Shown one piece after another: positions 15,321 to 23,669 of a stretch of 64,000 nucleotides of DNA. The stretch comes from Cohnella algarum. Lineage in GTDB: Bacteria > Bacillota > Bacilli > Paenibacillales > Paenibacillaceae. Every line of letters begins with the position of its first letter. Position 1 is the first letter of the stretch. Both the position numbers and the translations under genes were made by a program. The notes below the pieces were generated by a model. That model ran no database searches. It was not told the origin of the DNA and worked only from the letters and a program-made list of their open reading frames with translations. Location of the stretch: positions 2,537,001-2,601,000 of the forward strand of contig NZ_JAFHKM010000002.1 in NCBI RefSeq assembly GCF_016937515.1, written 5' to 3'.

Positions 15321-16619
15321 ATGAAGTTTAACCAATCGAGCAAGCAAAATCAACGGATTTCGAGAATTTCTGAAACAACATTGGTCATCGGGACGGATAT
15401 CGCGAAGCACAACCATGTCGCTCGGGCCTTCACCTACCGTGGCATTGAGCTCGGTAAGCGTTGCCTGTTCCAGAACGACGAGAATGGCCTACTGGACTTG
15501 TTGGCCTGGGCCGAATCCATCCAGCAAGAACATGGACTGACGGACGTACTACTTGGCGTAGAGCCCACCGGGCACTACTGGTTCCCGCTGTTTCACTTCC
15601 TGAAGCAGCGCAGCATCGAAGTGGTGCTCGTGAATCCGCATCACGTCAAGAAAAGCAAGGAACTCGACGACAACTCGCCGACCAAGAACGACATCAAAGA
15701 TGCGAAGGTCGTCGCCAAACTCGTCATCGACGGACGCTATACACAGCCGCAGCTGCCGGAGGGTGTTTACGCCGACCTGCGTGTACTGATGAACCAGCGT
15801 GACCGTCTATGCGGGGATTTGAATCGGGTGAAAGGAAGAATCCACAATTGGCTGGATCGCTTCTTTCCCGAATATAGGCAAGTGTTTAAAGACTGGGAAG
15901 GCAAGGCCTCGCTCATTACGTTGCAACACTTTCCGCTGCCACAAGACGTCGTCTCCGCCGGCGAAACGACAGTCGTGGCGACTTGGAAGAAGAACGATGT
16001 GAAACGAGCTGTGGGCCCCAAGAGAGCGGGACTGCTCTACCGGAAAGCCCAAACGTCCATCGGCCTCACGGAAGGCGCTACGGCGGCCAAACATGAGCTA
16101 GCCATGTATTTGGAACAGTACGCCATGCTGTGCAGGCAGATCGAACAACTGATGGAGCATGTGGCGGATCTGGTGGAACAGATTCCGGGCGCCACCCACA
16201 TGATGAGCATTCCGTGTATCGGCCTCATCACTGTGGCAGGATTCCTGGCGGAAGTCGGAGACTTGAGCGGCTACGATCACAGCAGGCAAATCGTTCGTCA
16301 CGCCGGTCTCAGCCTGCGAGAAAACAGCTCCGGGCTTCACAAAGGGGAAACGACCATCAGCAAGCGAGGTCGTTGTCGTCTCCGGGCTTTGCTGTACCGG
16401 GCGGCATTGACCTTGGTTGCCAAAAATCCGGAGTTCCGCGCACTGCACCTGTACTTCACGACGCGCCGGGATAATCCGCTGAAAAAAAAGCAGTCGATGA
16501 TTGCGATTTCGAGCAAGCTCATTCGAGTCATGTTTGAGCTAGGCCGTAAACAGAAGAACTATGACGTCAGCAAAGTACTCGGCCCCCATCGGGAGGCTCA
16601 ATTGCAAGCGGCAGCTTAA
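15321..16619 (+). CDS. IS110-family transposase (DEDD recombinase)
   Basis: 432 residues from ATG 15321 with AGGAGG upstream. N-terminal RuvC-like DEDD domain: Asp in VIGTDIAKHNH, Glu in LLGVEPTGHYW, Asp pair in NDIKDAKVVAKL. Central coiled coil, then the C-terminal Transposase_20 domain with the serine-containing segment (MMSIPCIGLITVAGFLAEVGDLSGY ... GLSLRENSSG ... SKRGRCRLRALLYRAAL). Length and both domains are complete, so it is likely functional. This family uses a structured RNA from the element to pick target and donor sites. Confidence 0.95.
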   Translation: MKFNQSSKQNQRISRISETTLVIGTDIAKHNHVARAFTYRGIELGKRCLFQNDENGLLDLLAWAESIQQEHGLTDVLLGVEPTGHYWFPLFHFLKQRSIEVVLVNPHHVKKSKELDDNSPTKNDIKDAKVVAKLVIDGRYTQPQLPEGVYADLRVLMNQRDRLCGDLNRVKGRIHNWLDRFFPEYRQVFKDWEGKASLITLQHFPLPQDVVSAGETTVVATWKKNDVKRAVGPKRAGLLYRKAQTSIGLTEGATAAKHELAMYLEQYAMLCRQIEQLMEHVADLVEQIPGATHMMSIPCIGLITVAGFLAEVGDLSGYDHSRQIVRHAGLSLRENSSGLHKGETTISKRGRCRLRALLYRAALTLVAKNPEFRALHLYFTTRRDNPLKKKQSMIAISSKLIRVMFELGRKQKNYDVSKVLGPHREAQLQAAA

Positions 16620-17030
16620 TTCATTCACAGATGGATAACTCACTTTGGTTTCATCGCTTACACACATGTTGATCTTTGACAAACGAAGCACGGATAGGCT
16701 GGGAGTAATCGATTCCATTAGGGCAACGACCCCGTAAAGGAGCTAACCTGGCCTCCACCCCTTGAGAGGTAGAACGAAGGAATGTAAGGGCAACGACCCA
16801 GGGAGATATGGGAGGGTAAACCGCAAGGGCACATGTGGAGATCCATATGCGACCATACGGCTTTCAAAAAGCGGGGTGGTCCCCACCTCTATTCCCGCCA
16901 ACAGGTCGATCCCAAATATTCGCTCCGCGTCAAATCTTATCCAAGGGAGCCTCGGATGTCAAAGTTGAAATCCTGAGAAAATGCGAGAAAAACGGAGAAA
17001 AGATTAATTTATTGAGGGAGGTCGTGTTTA
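16620..17030 (+). other. Non-coding flank of the IS110 element, candidate guide RNA region
   Basis: About 400 bases with no convincing gene. It contains a direct repeat AGGGCAACGACCC (about 16729 and 16790) and several short GC-rich hairpins (GGCCTCCACCCCTTGAGAGG; GCGGGGTGGTCCCCACCTC, about 16871-16890). In the IS1111 branch of IS110 elements the guide (seek/bridge) RNA is encoded downstream of the transposase, which fits this position. The exact element end is not visible because this family lacks terminal repeats and target duplications. Confidence 0.4.
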
Positions 17031-17270
17031 ATGACAGCTGTAGGTTTTTATGATCTCTCCAAAGAAGAATTATTGGAAGTTGACGGAGGAGGATTTTGGT
17101 CAAGCGTTGCTTACTACGCATTTACTGGTGGAATGGGTGCTTTGGGAGCGGCAGCTGGAGCGGCAATAGGCGGTCCTGTTGGAGGGGTGATTGGAGGGCG
17201 AATTGGGACCGTTGTAGGCGGAGGAATAGGAGCTTACGTAGGAGACCTAATTTGGGATGCAGCACATTAA
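17031..17270 (+). CDS. Bacteriocin precursor peptide with double-glycine leader (first)
   Basis: 79 residues. Leader MTAVGFYDLSKEELLEVDGG ends in Gly-Gly and has the LS-x2-EL-x2-V-x-GG pattern cut by C39 peptidases. The predicted mature peptide of 59 residues is rich in Gly/Ala and GxxxG motifs (GGMGALGAAAGAAIGG, GGVIGGRIG), the mark of class IIb two-peptide bacteriocins, whose helices pair in the target membrane. GGGAGG ribosome site. A second GG-leader peptide and a matching C39 exporter follow in the same direction. Confidence 0.85.
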   Translation: MTAVGFYDLSKEELLEVDGGGFWSSVAYYAFTGGMGALGAAAGAAIGGPVGGVIGGRIGTVVGGGIGAYVGDLIWDAAH

Positions 17271-17276
17271 AATTCG

Positions 17277-17543
17277 ATGATACAAACATTAATTAACATT
17301 TCTATCATAATTATTGCTCTTGTGATCTTGGATTTTGTTATCGAAGCCAAGTTTCATATTCGAAAGCGTATTGTTAAAAAGGTCGGCGTACTTCTTACAA
17401 TTATTTTATCAATTGTGTTTGTGGCGGGGATTGATACTATTTTGTTAAACTATTGGCCGGAACTCCAAAATAATGAATTATATAAATTCACTAAAATTGG
17501 ATTTATCGTTTATTTCGTGCCTAAGAAAGGGGATAAAACATGA
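17277..17543 (+). CDS. Small membrane protein, putative bacteriocin immunity protein
   Basis: 88 residues with two or three membrane segments (LINISIIIIALVILDFVI; VGVLLTIILSIVFVAGI; FTKIGFIVYFV) and basic loops. It lies 6 bases after the first bacteriocin gene and overlaps the second by ATGA, so it is in the same operon. Immunity proteins of class II bacteriocins are commonly small membrane proteins at such positions. No sequence family recognised and its ribosome site is weak, so the role is inferred from place and topology only. Confidence 0.6.
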   Translation: MIQTLINISIIIIALVILDFVIEAKFHIRKRIVKKVGVLLTIILSIVFVAGIDTILLNYWPELQNNELYKFTKIGFIVYFVPKKGDKT

Positions 17544-17785
17544 CTCAATTTATTGAACTTAATGAACAGGAATTGAAAGAAGTTGACGGGGGAGGCCTTT
17601 TAGGTGCAATCGCTGGCGGTGTAATCGGTGGTCTTATCGGAGTTGGTGTCGGAATGGTTGCCTACACAACAGGAAGACTAACAGGAAATACTTCTACAAG
17701 CAGCTTTAATTCTGTTATGAGAGACTCCATGATGGCAAGCGCAGGAATTGGAATGTCGTTTGGAGCATTAGCTCCAACTCCTTGA
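17540..17785 (+). CDS. Bacteriocin precursor peptide with double-glycine leader (second)
   Basis: 81 residues. Leader MTQFIELNEQELKEVDGG has the same EL-KEVDGG end as the first peptide. The mature part (63 residues) is Gly-rich with GxxxG motifs (GGVIGGLIGVGVGMV) in its first half and polar Ser/Thr/Met-rich in its second half. AAAGGGG ribosome site. Two different Gly-zipper peptides in one operon suggest a two-component bacteriocin. No Cys, Ser-dehydratase or other modifying gene is nearby, so it is probably unmodified. Confidence 0.85.
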   Translation: MTQFIELNEQELKEVDGGGLLGAIAGGVIGGLIGVGVGMVAYTTGRLTGNTSTSSFNSVMRDSMMASAGIGMSFGALAPTP

Positions 17786-17790
17786 TTAAA

Positions 17791-17825
17791 CAAAAAGAGG
17801 ACTAGGTAGCCTGGTCCTCTTTATC
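17791..17825 (+). terminator. Terminator after the bacteriocin genes
   Basis: AAAGAGGAC and GTCCTCTTT form a perfect 9-bp stem, tail TTTATCT; starts 6 bases past the second peptide's stop. Confidence 0.85.
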
Positions 17826-18530
17826 TAGTATGATAAAAACTAACTTATGAGGTCAATATAGATGATAAGAATTGAATTAAATAAGAGCATTCGCTTTGAA
17901 AATGTCGCTTCTATTCGAAAAAAATTAAAAAAATCTAACATAAATCGTGCCGTTTCGTAACCTGCCGAATTATCAAACCGTAAACTACAAATATCAAAAT
18001 TCAGGTGAACTTTATGAAAAAAAACAATCATATTTTGTTTAATTATAACATTAATTTTTTCGGTTCTTAGTTTTATCTATTATATCCCAACATTTACGGA
18101 TACGACAATTTTAGTGTTGGGCGTGGTTGTTATGCTAAATCTTTTTATAGTTGCTGAGCTAAATAAAATAACCCAACAACCTGAAAAAGTTCAGCTTTGG
18201 AGAGTGTACTTTTCTGTTATTTGTTCCGGATTAATATTAGTTATTAAGATGTGAAGCGGAATTGTGAAGTCTGAGAGACTTGCTTTTGAGAAAGGGGTGA
18301 AAAAATGGAGTGAGTTCTTTCGACTACGGGTTCTATTTAATTGACGAGTATTATTGGAGTTTTATCTCAAAAATAATTAATCTATTAAATTTAAATTCGG
18401 GAATACCAGCAAAACAAAATTTTAAATAAAACAAAAAAAGTATTTTTAGCTTCTTCTATGCTGACCATACTCATGCTTATAACATCCTTAATCGTGTATC
18501 AATAATCAAAAACACAGGAAGTGTGTTTTA
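17826..18530 (+). other. AT-rich accessory interval with small, mostly broken ORFs
   Basis: GC is clearly lower than in the rest of the window. A 32-residue basic ORF lies at 17862-17960 (GAGG 11 bases upstream). A frameshifted membrane gene is described separately. At 18309-18428 a 39-residue GTG ORF (SSFDYGFYLIDEYYW) overlaps, in another frame, a stretch ending in a membrane helix (KKVFLASSMLTILM ... VYQ, stop near 18504). These look like remains or very small members of the bacteriocin cluster; none has a family I recognise. Confidence 0.4.
18014..18254 (+). pseudogene. Small membrane protein gene with an A8-tract frameshift
   Basis: ATG 18014 (AGGTGA upstream) is followed by eight A residues (18017-18024). 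In the ATG frame translation stops after 18 residues. Dropping one A gives an uninterrupted 79-residue protein, MKKTIIFCLIITLIFSVLSF and onward, with three membrane segments and a basic middle loop (NKITQQPEKVQLWR). Place and topology suggest an immunity or accessory protein of the bacteriocin cluster. Poly-A tracts of this length also allow transcriptional slippage, so the gene may still be expressed. Confidence 0.55.
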
Positions 18531-20762
18531 ATGGCTTTTCACAAAAAGTATACCGTTATCAAACAGAATGATATAAAAGATTGCGGAGTCGCATGCATTG
18601 CCGTAGTAACGAAACAGTACGGACGACAAATTCATTTATCGCGAATCAGGGAAATCGCCGGCACCGACCTCCAAGGAACCAACGCCCTCGGCCTCATCAA
18701 GGCCGCCGAAAAACTCGGTTTTACAGCCAAGGGAGTCAAAGGCGACAAAGAGGCCTTCTTCAGTGATTTTCCCCTGCCTGCGATTGCCCATGTCGTCATC
18801 GACCAGTCGCTGCTGCATTATGTCGTCATACATAAGATTTCCAAGAAACAAGTGATAGTTGCCGATCCGGCCAAAGGCATTGTCAAATATCCCCCGGATG
18901 ATTTCTTCAAGATCTGGACGGGGGTTCTTATATTGATGGTTCCGACTCCCCAGTTCAAGAAAGGAGACGAGACAAAGGGGCTTTTTTCGCGGTTCTTCGG
19001 CTTGCTCAAGCCGCAAAAAAAGCTGCTTGTCCATATTTTTTTCGCCTCCGTTCTTTTTACCGTGCTCGGGATACTCGGAGCGTTTTATTTCAAGTTTTTA
19101 ATGGACGATATTCTCCCCTATGCACTGGAAAAAACCTTGCATATCGTCTCGATCGGCATTATCGCCCTTTATCTGTTTAAAATCATTCTGAACGCATTCC
19201 GGTCCCATCTCCTGCTTTATCTTAGCCAGAAGCTCGACTTAAGCCTCATTCTTGGCTATTACCAGCATGTACTCGGGCTTCCGATGAACTTTTTCAGTAC
19301 TCGCAAGGTCGGCGAGATCATTTCGCGTCTGATGGATGCTTCCAAGGTGCGGGAAGCGATATCGGGCGCGACGCTGACGATGATGATCGATACGCTGATG
19401 GTTGTTGTCGGCGGGGCGATTCTGTATTCCCAAAGTCCGTTTCTGTTCGGGATTACGGCAGCGCTCGTTCCACTGTACGTCGCCATCGTCTGGGTATTCC
19501 ATAAACCGTTCAAAACGGTCAACGAAAAGCAGATGGAAGAAAACGCGCAGCTTACTTCCTATATTGTCGAGTCTATCAACGGTATTGAAACCGTCAAAGC
19601 CTATAACGCCGAATGGCAGTCCGACTACGAGACGGAAAAGAAGTTTGTCCGACTTCTGCGTACGCTGTTCAAGTTCGGCTGGATCAATAATTTGCAAAGC
19701 TCCTTCAAAGGCTTTGTCGAGCTGGTTGGCGGCGTGGTCATTTTATGGATCGGATCCTATCAGGTTATGCAAGGGCAAATGAGTGTCGGTCAGCTCATTA
19801 CATACAACGCTCTGCTCGCCTACTTCCTTCAACCGATACAGAATATTATTAATCTTCAGCCGATGATGCAGACGGCCGTAGTCGCTTCCAATCGTCTGGG
19901 CGAGATTTTGGACCTGGAGCTGGAGCGTTCCGCCGACGAGGACAAAAAGATTTTTCCAACAAGTCTTCGGGGCGACATCGAGTTTCGGAATGTCGATTTT
20001 CGCTACGGAACCCGGGCGCTAGTGCTTAAGAACATCAATCTGGATATCGCTCCGGGGGAAAAGGTTGCGTTTGTCGGCGAAAGCGGATCAGGCAAAACGA
20101 CGCTCGTCAAGCTGCTTATGAACTTCTACCCTTACGAAAAAGGGGACATCGTCGTCAATCGTTACAATATCCAGGACATGAATATCGATGCTTTGCGAAG
20201 CAAGATTGCCTATATTCCGCAGGAAAACTTCTTTTTCAGCGGCACGATCAGGGAAAATCTGGTTCTGGGCTTGCGGGAAGAAATTCCGTTCGAGAAGGTA
20301 ATCGAGGCGGCGGAAATGGCGAAGGCGCATGAATTCATTAACCGGCTTCCTCTTCGTTATCAAACGATGCTGGAAGAGAATGGAGCCAACTTGTCCGGGG
20401 GACAAAGGCAAAGGCTTGCGATTGCCAGAGCGCTTCTTAAAAATCCCGATATCCTTATTATGGACGAGGCCACAAGCAATCTCGATTCCACGACGGAGAA
20501 GGCGATTTCCGACACCATTCAAAATATCGGCCGGGAAGTAACCACGATCATTATCGCCCATCGTTTAAGCACGATTATGCGCTGCGATCGCATTTTTGTC
20601 ATGGAGAACGGGGAGTTTATCGAGACCGGCACCCATCACGAATTGATGCTCCGCAAAGGGAAGTATTACGAGCTGTGGAAAGATCAGCTGCCCGAACATG
20701 AAGATCGGCGCGAGAATGCGGAGTCTGCCGGCGAATTGAGACAGGGGAAGGTTTACGCATGA
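18531..20762 (+). CDS. Bacteriocin-processing ABC exporter with C39 peptidase domain
   Basis: 743 residues, full family length. Residues 1-130: C39 protease with Cys18 (NDIKDCGVACIA), His96 (LLHYVVIHK) and Asp112 (VADPAKG), which removes GG leaders. Residues about 150-450: six-helix ABC membrane domain. Residues 480-735: ATPase with Walker A GESGSGKTT (516-524), signature LSGGQRQRLAIARAL, Walker B ILIMDEATSNLD and H-loop IIAHRLST. All catalytic residues are present. ATG overlaps no gene but the HlyD-like gene follows with a 4-base overlap. Its natural substrates are the two GG-leader peptides encoded 1 kb upstream. Confidence 0.95.
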   Translation: MAFHKKYTVIKQNDIKDCGVACIAVVTKQYGRQIHLSRIREIAGTDLQGTNALGLIKAAEKLGFTAKGVKGDKEAFFSDFPLPAIAHVVIDQSLLHYVVIHKISKKQVIVADPAKGIVKYPPDDFFKIWTGVLILMVPTPQFKKGDETKGLFSRFFGLLKPQKKLLVHIFFASVLFTVLGILGAFYFKFLMDDILPYALEKTLHIVSIGIIALYLFKIILNAFRSHLLLYLSQKLDLSLILGYYQHVLGLPMNFFSTRKVGEIISRLMDASKVREAISGATLTMMIDTLMVVVGGAILYSQSPFLFGITAALVPLYVAIVWVFHKPFKTVNEKQMEENAQLTSYIVESINGIETVKAYNAEWQSDYETEKKFVRLLRTLFKFGWINNLQSSFKGFVELVGGVVILWIGSYQVMQGQMSVGQLITYNALLAYFLQPIQNIINLQPMMQTAVVASNRLGEILDLELERSADEDKKIFPTSLRGDIEFRNVDFRYGTRALVLKNINLDIAPGEKVAFVGESGSGKTTLVKLLMNFYPYEKGDIVVNRYNIQDMNIDALRSKIAYIPQENFFFSGTIRENLVLGLREEIPFEKVIEAAEMAKAHEFINRLPLRYQTMLEENGANLSGGQRQRLAIARALLKNPDILIMDEATSNLDSTTEKAISDTIQNIGREVTTIIIAHRLSTIMRCDRIFVMENGEFIETGTHHELMLRKGKYYELWKDQLPEHEDRRENAESAGELRQGKVYA

Positions 20763-22288
20763 GCGTGATTGTGAGAGATTTGAAGGACTTGTCCGACAGC
20801 AGGGAGCTTCTGGAAACGAAAGCGTCTCCCGTCATTCCGGTTTTTATTTATATTTTGATCGCTTTGCTGGCTGCAGCATTGATGTGGACTTACTTTGGGG
20901 AGAGAGATGTCGTGGTCAAAACGGCAGGCATCGTTCGGCCGAATTCGCAGATCAGCACGGTGAAAACGAAAGTGACCGGACAGGTCGCGTCGATCGGCTT
21001 CGATGCCGGGCAACGGGTTGAAAAAGGGCAAAGACTGATGTCGCTAAAGGCGGATGCGCTTGAACAGCAAAAGGAAATATACGCAGAGCAAATCAAGCAA
21101 AAGGAGGCGGACCTTCGGCAGCTTAGCTGGTTTAAGACGAGCGTTCAGTCCGGCAAAGATCAATTTCCCGAAGCTGCCCATGGATCGGAAATTTATGAAC
21201 AGTTCAAAAAATATCTTCTCGATTACGAACAGTTGCAAAACGAGATTCAAAAATACGAAGCGGACGTTCGGAAACTGCAAGGCGAAAATCAGTACAACCT
21301 GCAGGTGACGCGTCAGCAAAAGACCGAATTGACTCAGGAACTTGAAGAAATGGGACTGCTGCTTCAGTCGGTTCGGGAAAATAAAAACTTGTTCAAGAGC
21401 GCCGGCGGAGTATATGTCGGTCAATACATTCAATACAACTATAAGATTAAACAACTGGAGGAGGTCGTGTCGGAGAAGCAAAACCAATACGAAACTTCAA
21501 TGACGCTCGGAATCGACCTGGTCCCTGCTCGGCAAATCGAAAATGAATGGAAAGCTTTAGAGAGCGCCAAATTGGAATTGGAACGTTACCGAAACGAAAC
21601 GATTACGGCACTGGAGACCGAAATTTACAATGCGGAGAAGAAGTTGGCGGATCTCGAAGCCGTATTGGCCAAAAAGGATTACGATTCCGAGGTAGCAAAG
21701 GCAGGGAAGCGGCAGCTTGAAGCGGCGGTCGGCAAGTTCGAGCAAGATAAGCTGGTGGAAATCGGAGCTTCGATTCAAGCCGTAGAAGACCAATTGCGAA
21801 ACCTTCGAGATCAGGTCGAACAGACGGAACTCGGGGTGAACGACTATGTTATCGAAGCGCCGATAGGCGGAATCGTCAATGTTGTTTCGGAAGTTAACGA
21901 GGGGGACTTGGTTGCTTCCGGAACCGAGGTTTTAACGATCATTCCGGAGAACGATTCTCAATTTACGATTCGTCTTACTGTGCAAAATAAAGATATTGCC
22001 GATATTCGCGTCGGCGATCCGATCAAATATCACTTCCCTGCGCTTCCGTACAAGGAATACGGCGAGCTGGAAGGGACAATCACGAAGATCAGCACCGATG
22101 CAAGCTACAACCAGGCGGACGGTCAAAGTTACTATGCCGTCGAGGCGACGATCGAAAACAAGCCGTTATACAGCTATAAGGGCGAGGAAGCCTCCATTAA
22201 GGTCGGCATGATTTGTGAAGCGTACGTCGTAACGGAATCCCAGAAAATCTTGTATTTTCTGCTCGAGAAGCTGGATTTGCGAGAATAA
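20759..22288 (+). CDS. HlyD-family secretion accessory protein
   Basis: 509 residues. One N-terminal membrane helix (VIPVFIYILIALLAAALMWTYF, about residues 24-45), a lipoyl-like half domain (VRPNSQISTVKTKVTGQVASIGFDAGQRVEKGQ), a very long coiled-coil hairpin (about residues 85-350) and the second lipoyl half and beta-barrel (VIEAPIGGIVNVVSEVNEGDLV, IIPENDSQFTIRLTVQNKDIADIRVGD). It is the membrane-fusion partner of the C39 exporter; ATG overlaps the exporter stop (ATGA). The long hairpin resembles Gram-negative HlyD adaptors more than short Firmicute BlpB/ComB-type ones, in keeping with the TolC-like gene that follows. Confidence 0.92.
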   Translation: MSVIVRDLKDLSDSRELLETKASPVIPVFIYILIALLAAALMWTYFGERDVVVKTAGIVRPNSQISTVKTKVTGQVASIGFDAGQRVEKGQRLMSLKADALEQQKEIYAEQIKQKEADLRQLSWFKTSVQSGKDQFPEAAHGSEIYEQFKKYLLDYEQLQNEIQKYEADVRKLQGENQYNLQVTRQQKTELTQELEEMGLLLQSVRENKNLFKSAGGVYVGQYIQYNYKIKQLEEVVSEKQNQYETSMTLGIDLVPARQIENEWKALESAKLELERYRNETITALETEIYNAEKKLADLEAVLAKKDYDSEVAKAGKRQLEAAVGKFEQDKLVEIGASIQAVEDQLRNLRDQVEQTELGVNDYVIEAPIGGIVNVVSEVNEGDLVASGTEVLTIIPENDSQFTIRLTVQNKDIADIRVGDPIKYHFPALPYKEYGELEGTITKISTDASYNQADGQSYYAVEATIENKPLYSYKGEEASIKVGMICEAYVVTESQKILYFLLEKLDLRE

Positions 22289-22302
22289 TAAAGGAGCTCC
22301 AA

Positions 22303-23565
22303 ATGGTGAAAAACAGGATTCGTTTTTCCATTGTCATTTTGGTTTGCTTGGTTATTTCATTTGGCGCGACAAGCTACGCGGAAACCCCTTTCCTCGCTAC
22401 GCCTCCCGTTAAAGTGACGCTTGATGAAGTCGTTGAGACCGGAATCAAGGGAAGCCGCAATTTGCAACTGCTGCGTTATACGGTTCAAATGCTGCAGTAT
22501 CAGAAGATGGATGCCGAGGACGATATCAAAGAAATCGACCAGGCCGGAAACTTTTCGCTGTTGCCGACAGATCCGGGAACGATAGCGGCCGGTATGCCGA
22601 ACGACGGAAGTCTGAGCGAGGAAGAATGGCTTCGAATCGTACTGACTCAGGTGCAGATTAATTCAACGCTTAATGAGATCATCAAGGCCCAAGGCGAACA
22701 AACGGCCAAGCAGCTGAGCGAACAAAGGAAGCAATTGCTTTCGCTGATCGACGAAATCGACATTCAAAAAGGGAAGACCAATCTGCAGCAGGAAGCCGAA
22801 ACAGAGGCGATCGAGCTTTATTTGACAACTCTGTTTTATCAGATTGTGAGCGTGAAGGAACAACTCGCTTTTTCGAAAGAAGAGACTGCATACTTGAACA
22901 ATGAATGGGTCAGGATCAGCCTCCTTAAGGAAAAAGGGCTGTCGGATCAAATGGCGGTCGATCGTGCGGCTGCTGCAGCAGACCAGAAGGAGCTGGAACT
23001 GCATTTGTTGCAAGCCCAATACGCGTCGTTGCTTGGGCAACTGGCCTTTCAAATGAATTGGGACTCTAGCGACGTAGAGCTGGTAGCCGAAGCGGAAGAG
23101 GAATTCCGGGAACTCTCCTTTCCGGCCGATTACCGCTCATGGTTGGTAAACTCTTATGCTTATCGGCTGGCCCAGGAGGATGTCAAATCGGCCGAATACG
23201 CGGAAAAGGCCGCAGCTTCGGAAAGCTTTCACACGCGGATGCAAAAAGAAGCGGAAAAAAATGCGGCCGTTCAAAAACGGGATCAGCTGTATCAGGAATT
23301 GTACCGCATATTGGTTGCCGCCCATATGGAAGCGGAGCAGTCTTATGCGAAGGGAAAGCAGTTATTAGAGCAGGAGAAAGCTGCGCGCAACGAAAATCTG
23401 TTGGCGGAAAAGAAATGGGATCTCGGGCTAATTTCCCAGACGGAGCGGGACAAAGCCGCGTTAAGTTATCATAAGGCTGTAATGCAGCGTAAACAAGCGG
23501 CAATCGATTATAAGCTTAAACTCATAGAAATTGAAGCGATGAAGCGGGGATATTTCGGTATTTAG
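22303..23565 (+). CDS. TolC-like secreted coiled-coil protein of the export operon
   Basis: 420 residues. Signal peptide (MVKNRIRFSIVILVCLVISF ... SYA, cut near residue 26), then VKVTLDEVVETGIKGSRNLQLL, which matches the first helix of outer-membrane efflux proteins (LTLEEAVELALKNNPEL type). Two long helical hairpins follow, with the typical AAASQKEL-like and DLGLISQTERDKAALSYHKAVMQRKQA elements; in TolC this second element is the L-x-D-L-x-A segment. The beta strands that make an outer-membrane barrel are not evident. GAGCTCC ribosome region; 14 bases after the HlyD-like gene, so one operon with it. In a one-membrane cell it may form or brace a channel through the thick wall. Confidence 0.75.
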   Translation: MVKNRIRFSIVILVCLVISFGATSYAETPFLATPPVKVTLDEVVETGIKGSRNLQLLRYTVQMLQYQKMDAEDDIKEIDQAGNFSLLPTDPGTIAAGMPNDGSLSEEEWLRIVLTQVQINSTLNEIIKAQGEQTAKQLSEQRKQLLSLIDEIDIQKGKTNLQQEAETEAIELYLTTLFYQIVSVKEQLAFSKEETAYLNNEWVRISLLKEKGLSDQMAVDRAAAAADQKELELHLLQAQYASLLGQLAFQMNWDSSDVELVAEAEEEFRELSFPADYRSWLVNSYAYRLAQEDVKSAEYAEKAAASESFHTRMQKEAEKNAAVQKRDQLYQELYRILVAAHMEAEQSYAKGKQLLEQEKAARNENLLAEKKWDLGLISQTERDKAALSYHKAVMQRKQAAIDYKLKLIEIEAMKRGYFGI

Positions 23566-23669
23566 TTCTACAAATTATGACAAATTTCTCGACAGGGCTG
23601 GTCTAAAATAGAAATGCACACACTTGCATATCCATTATTTCATCTAAAAGGAAGAAGGGAAGTGTCAGG

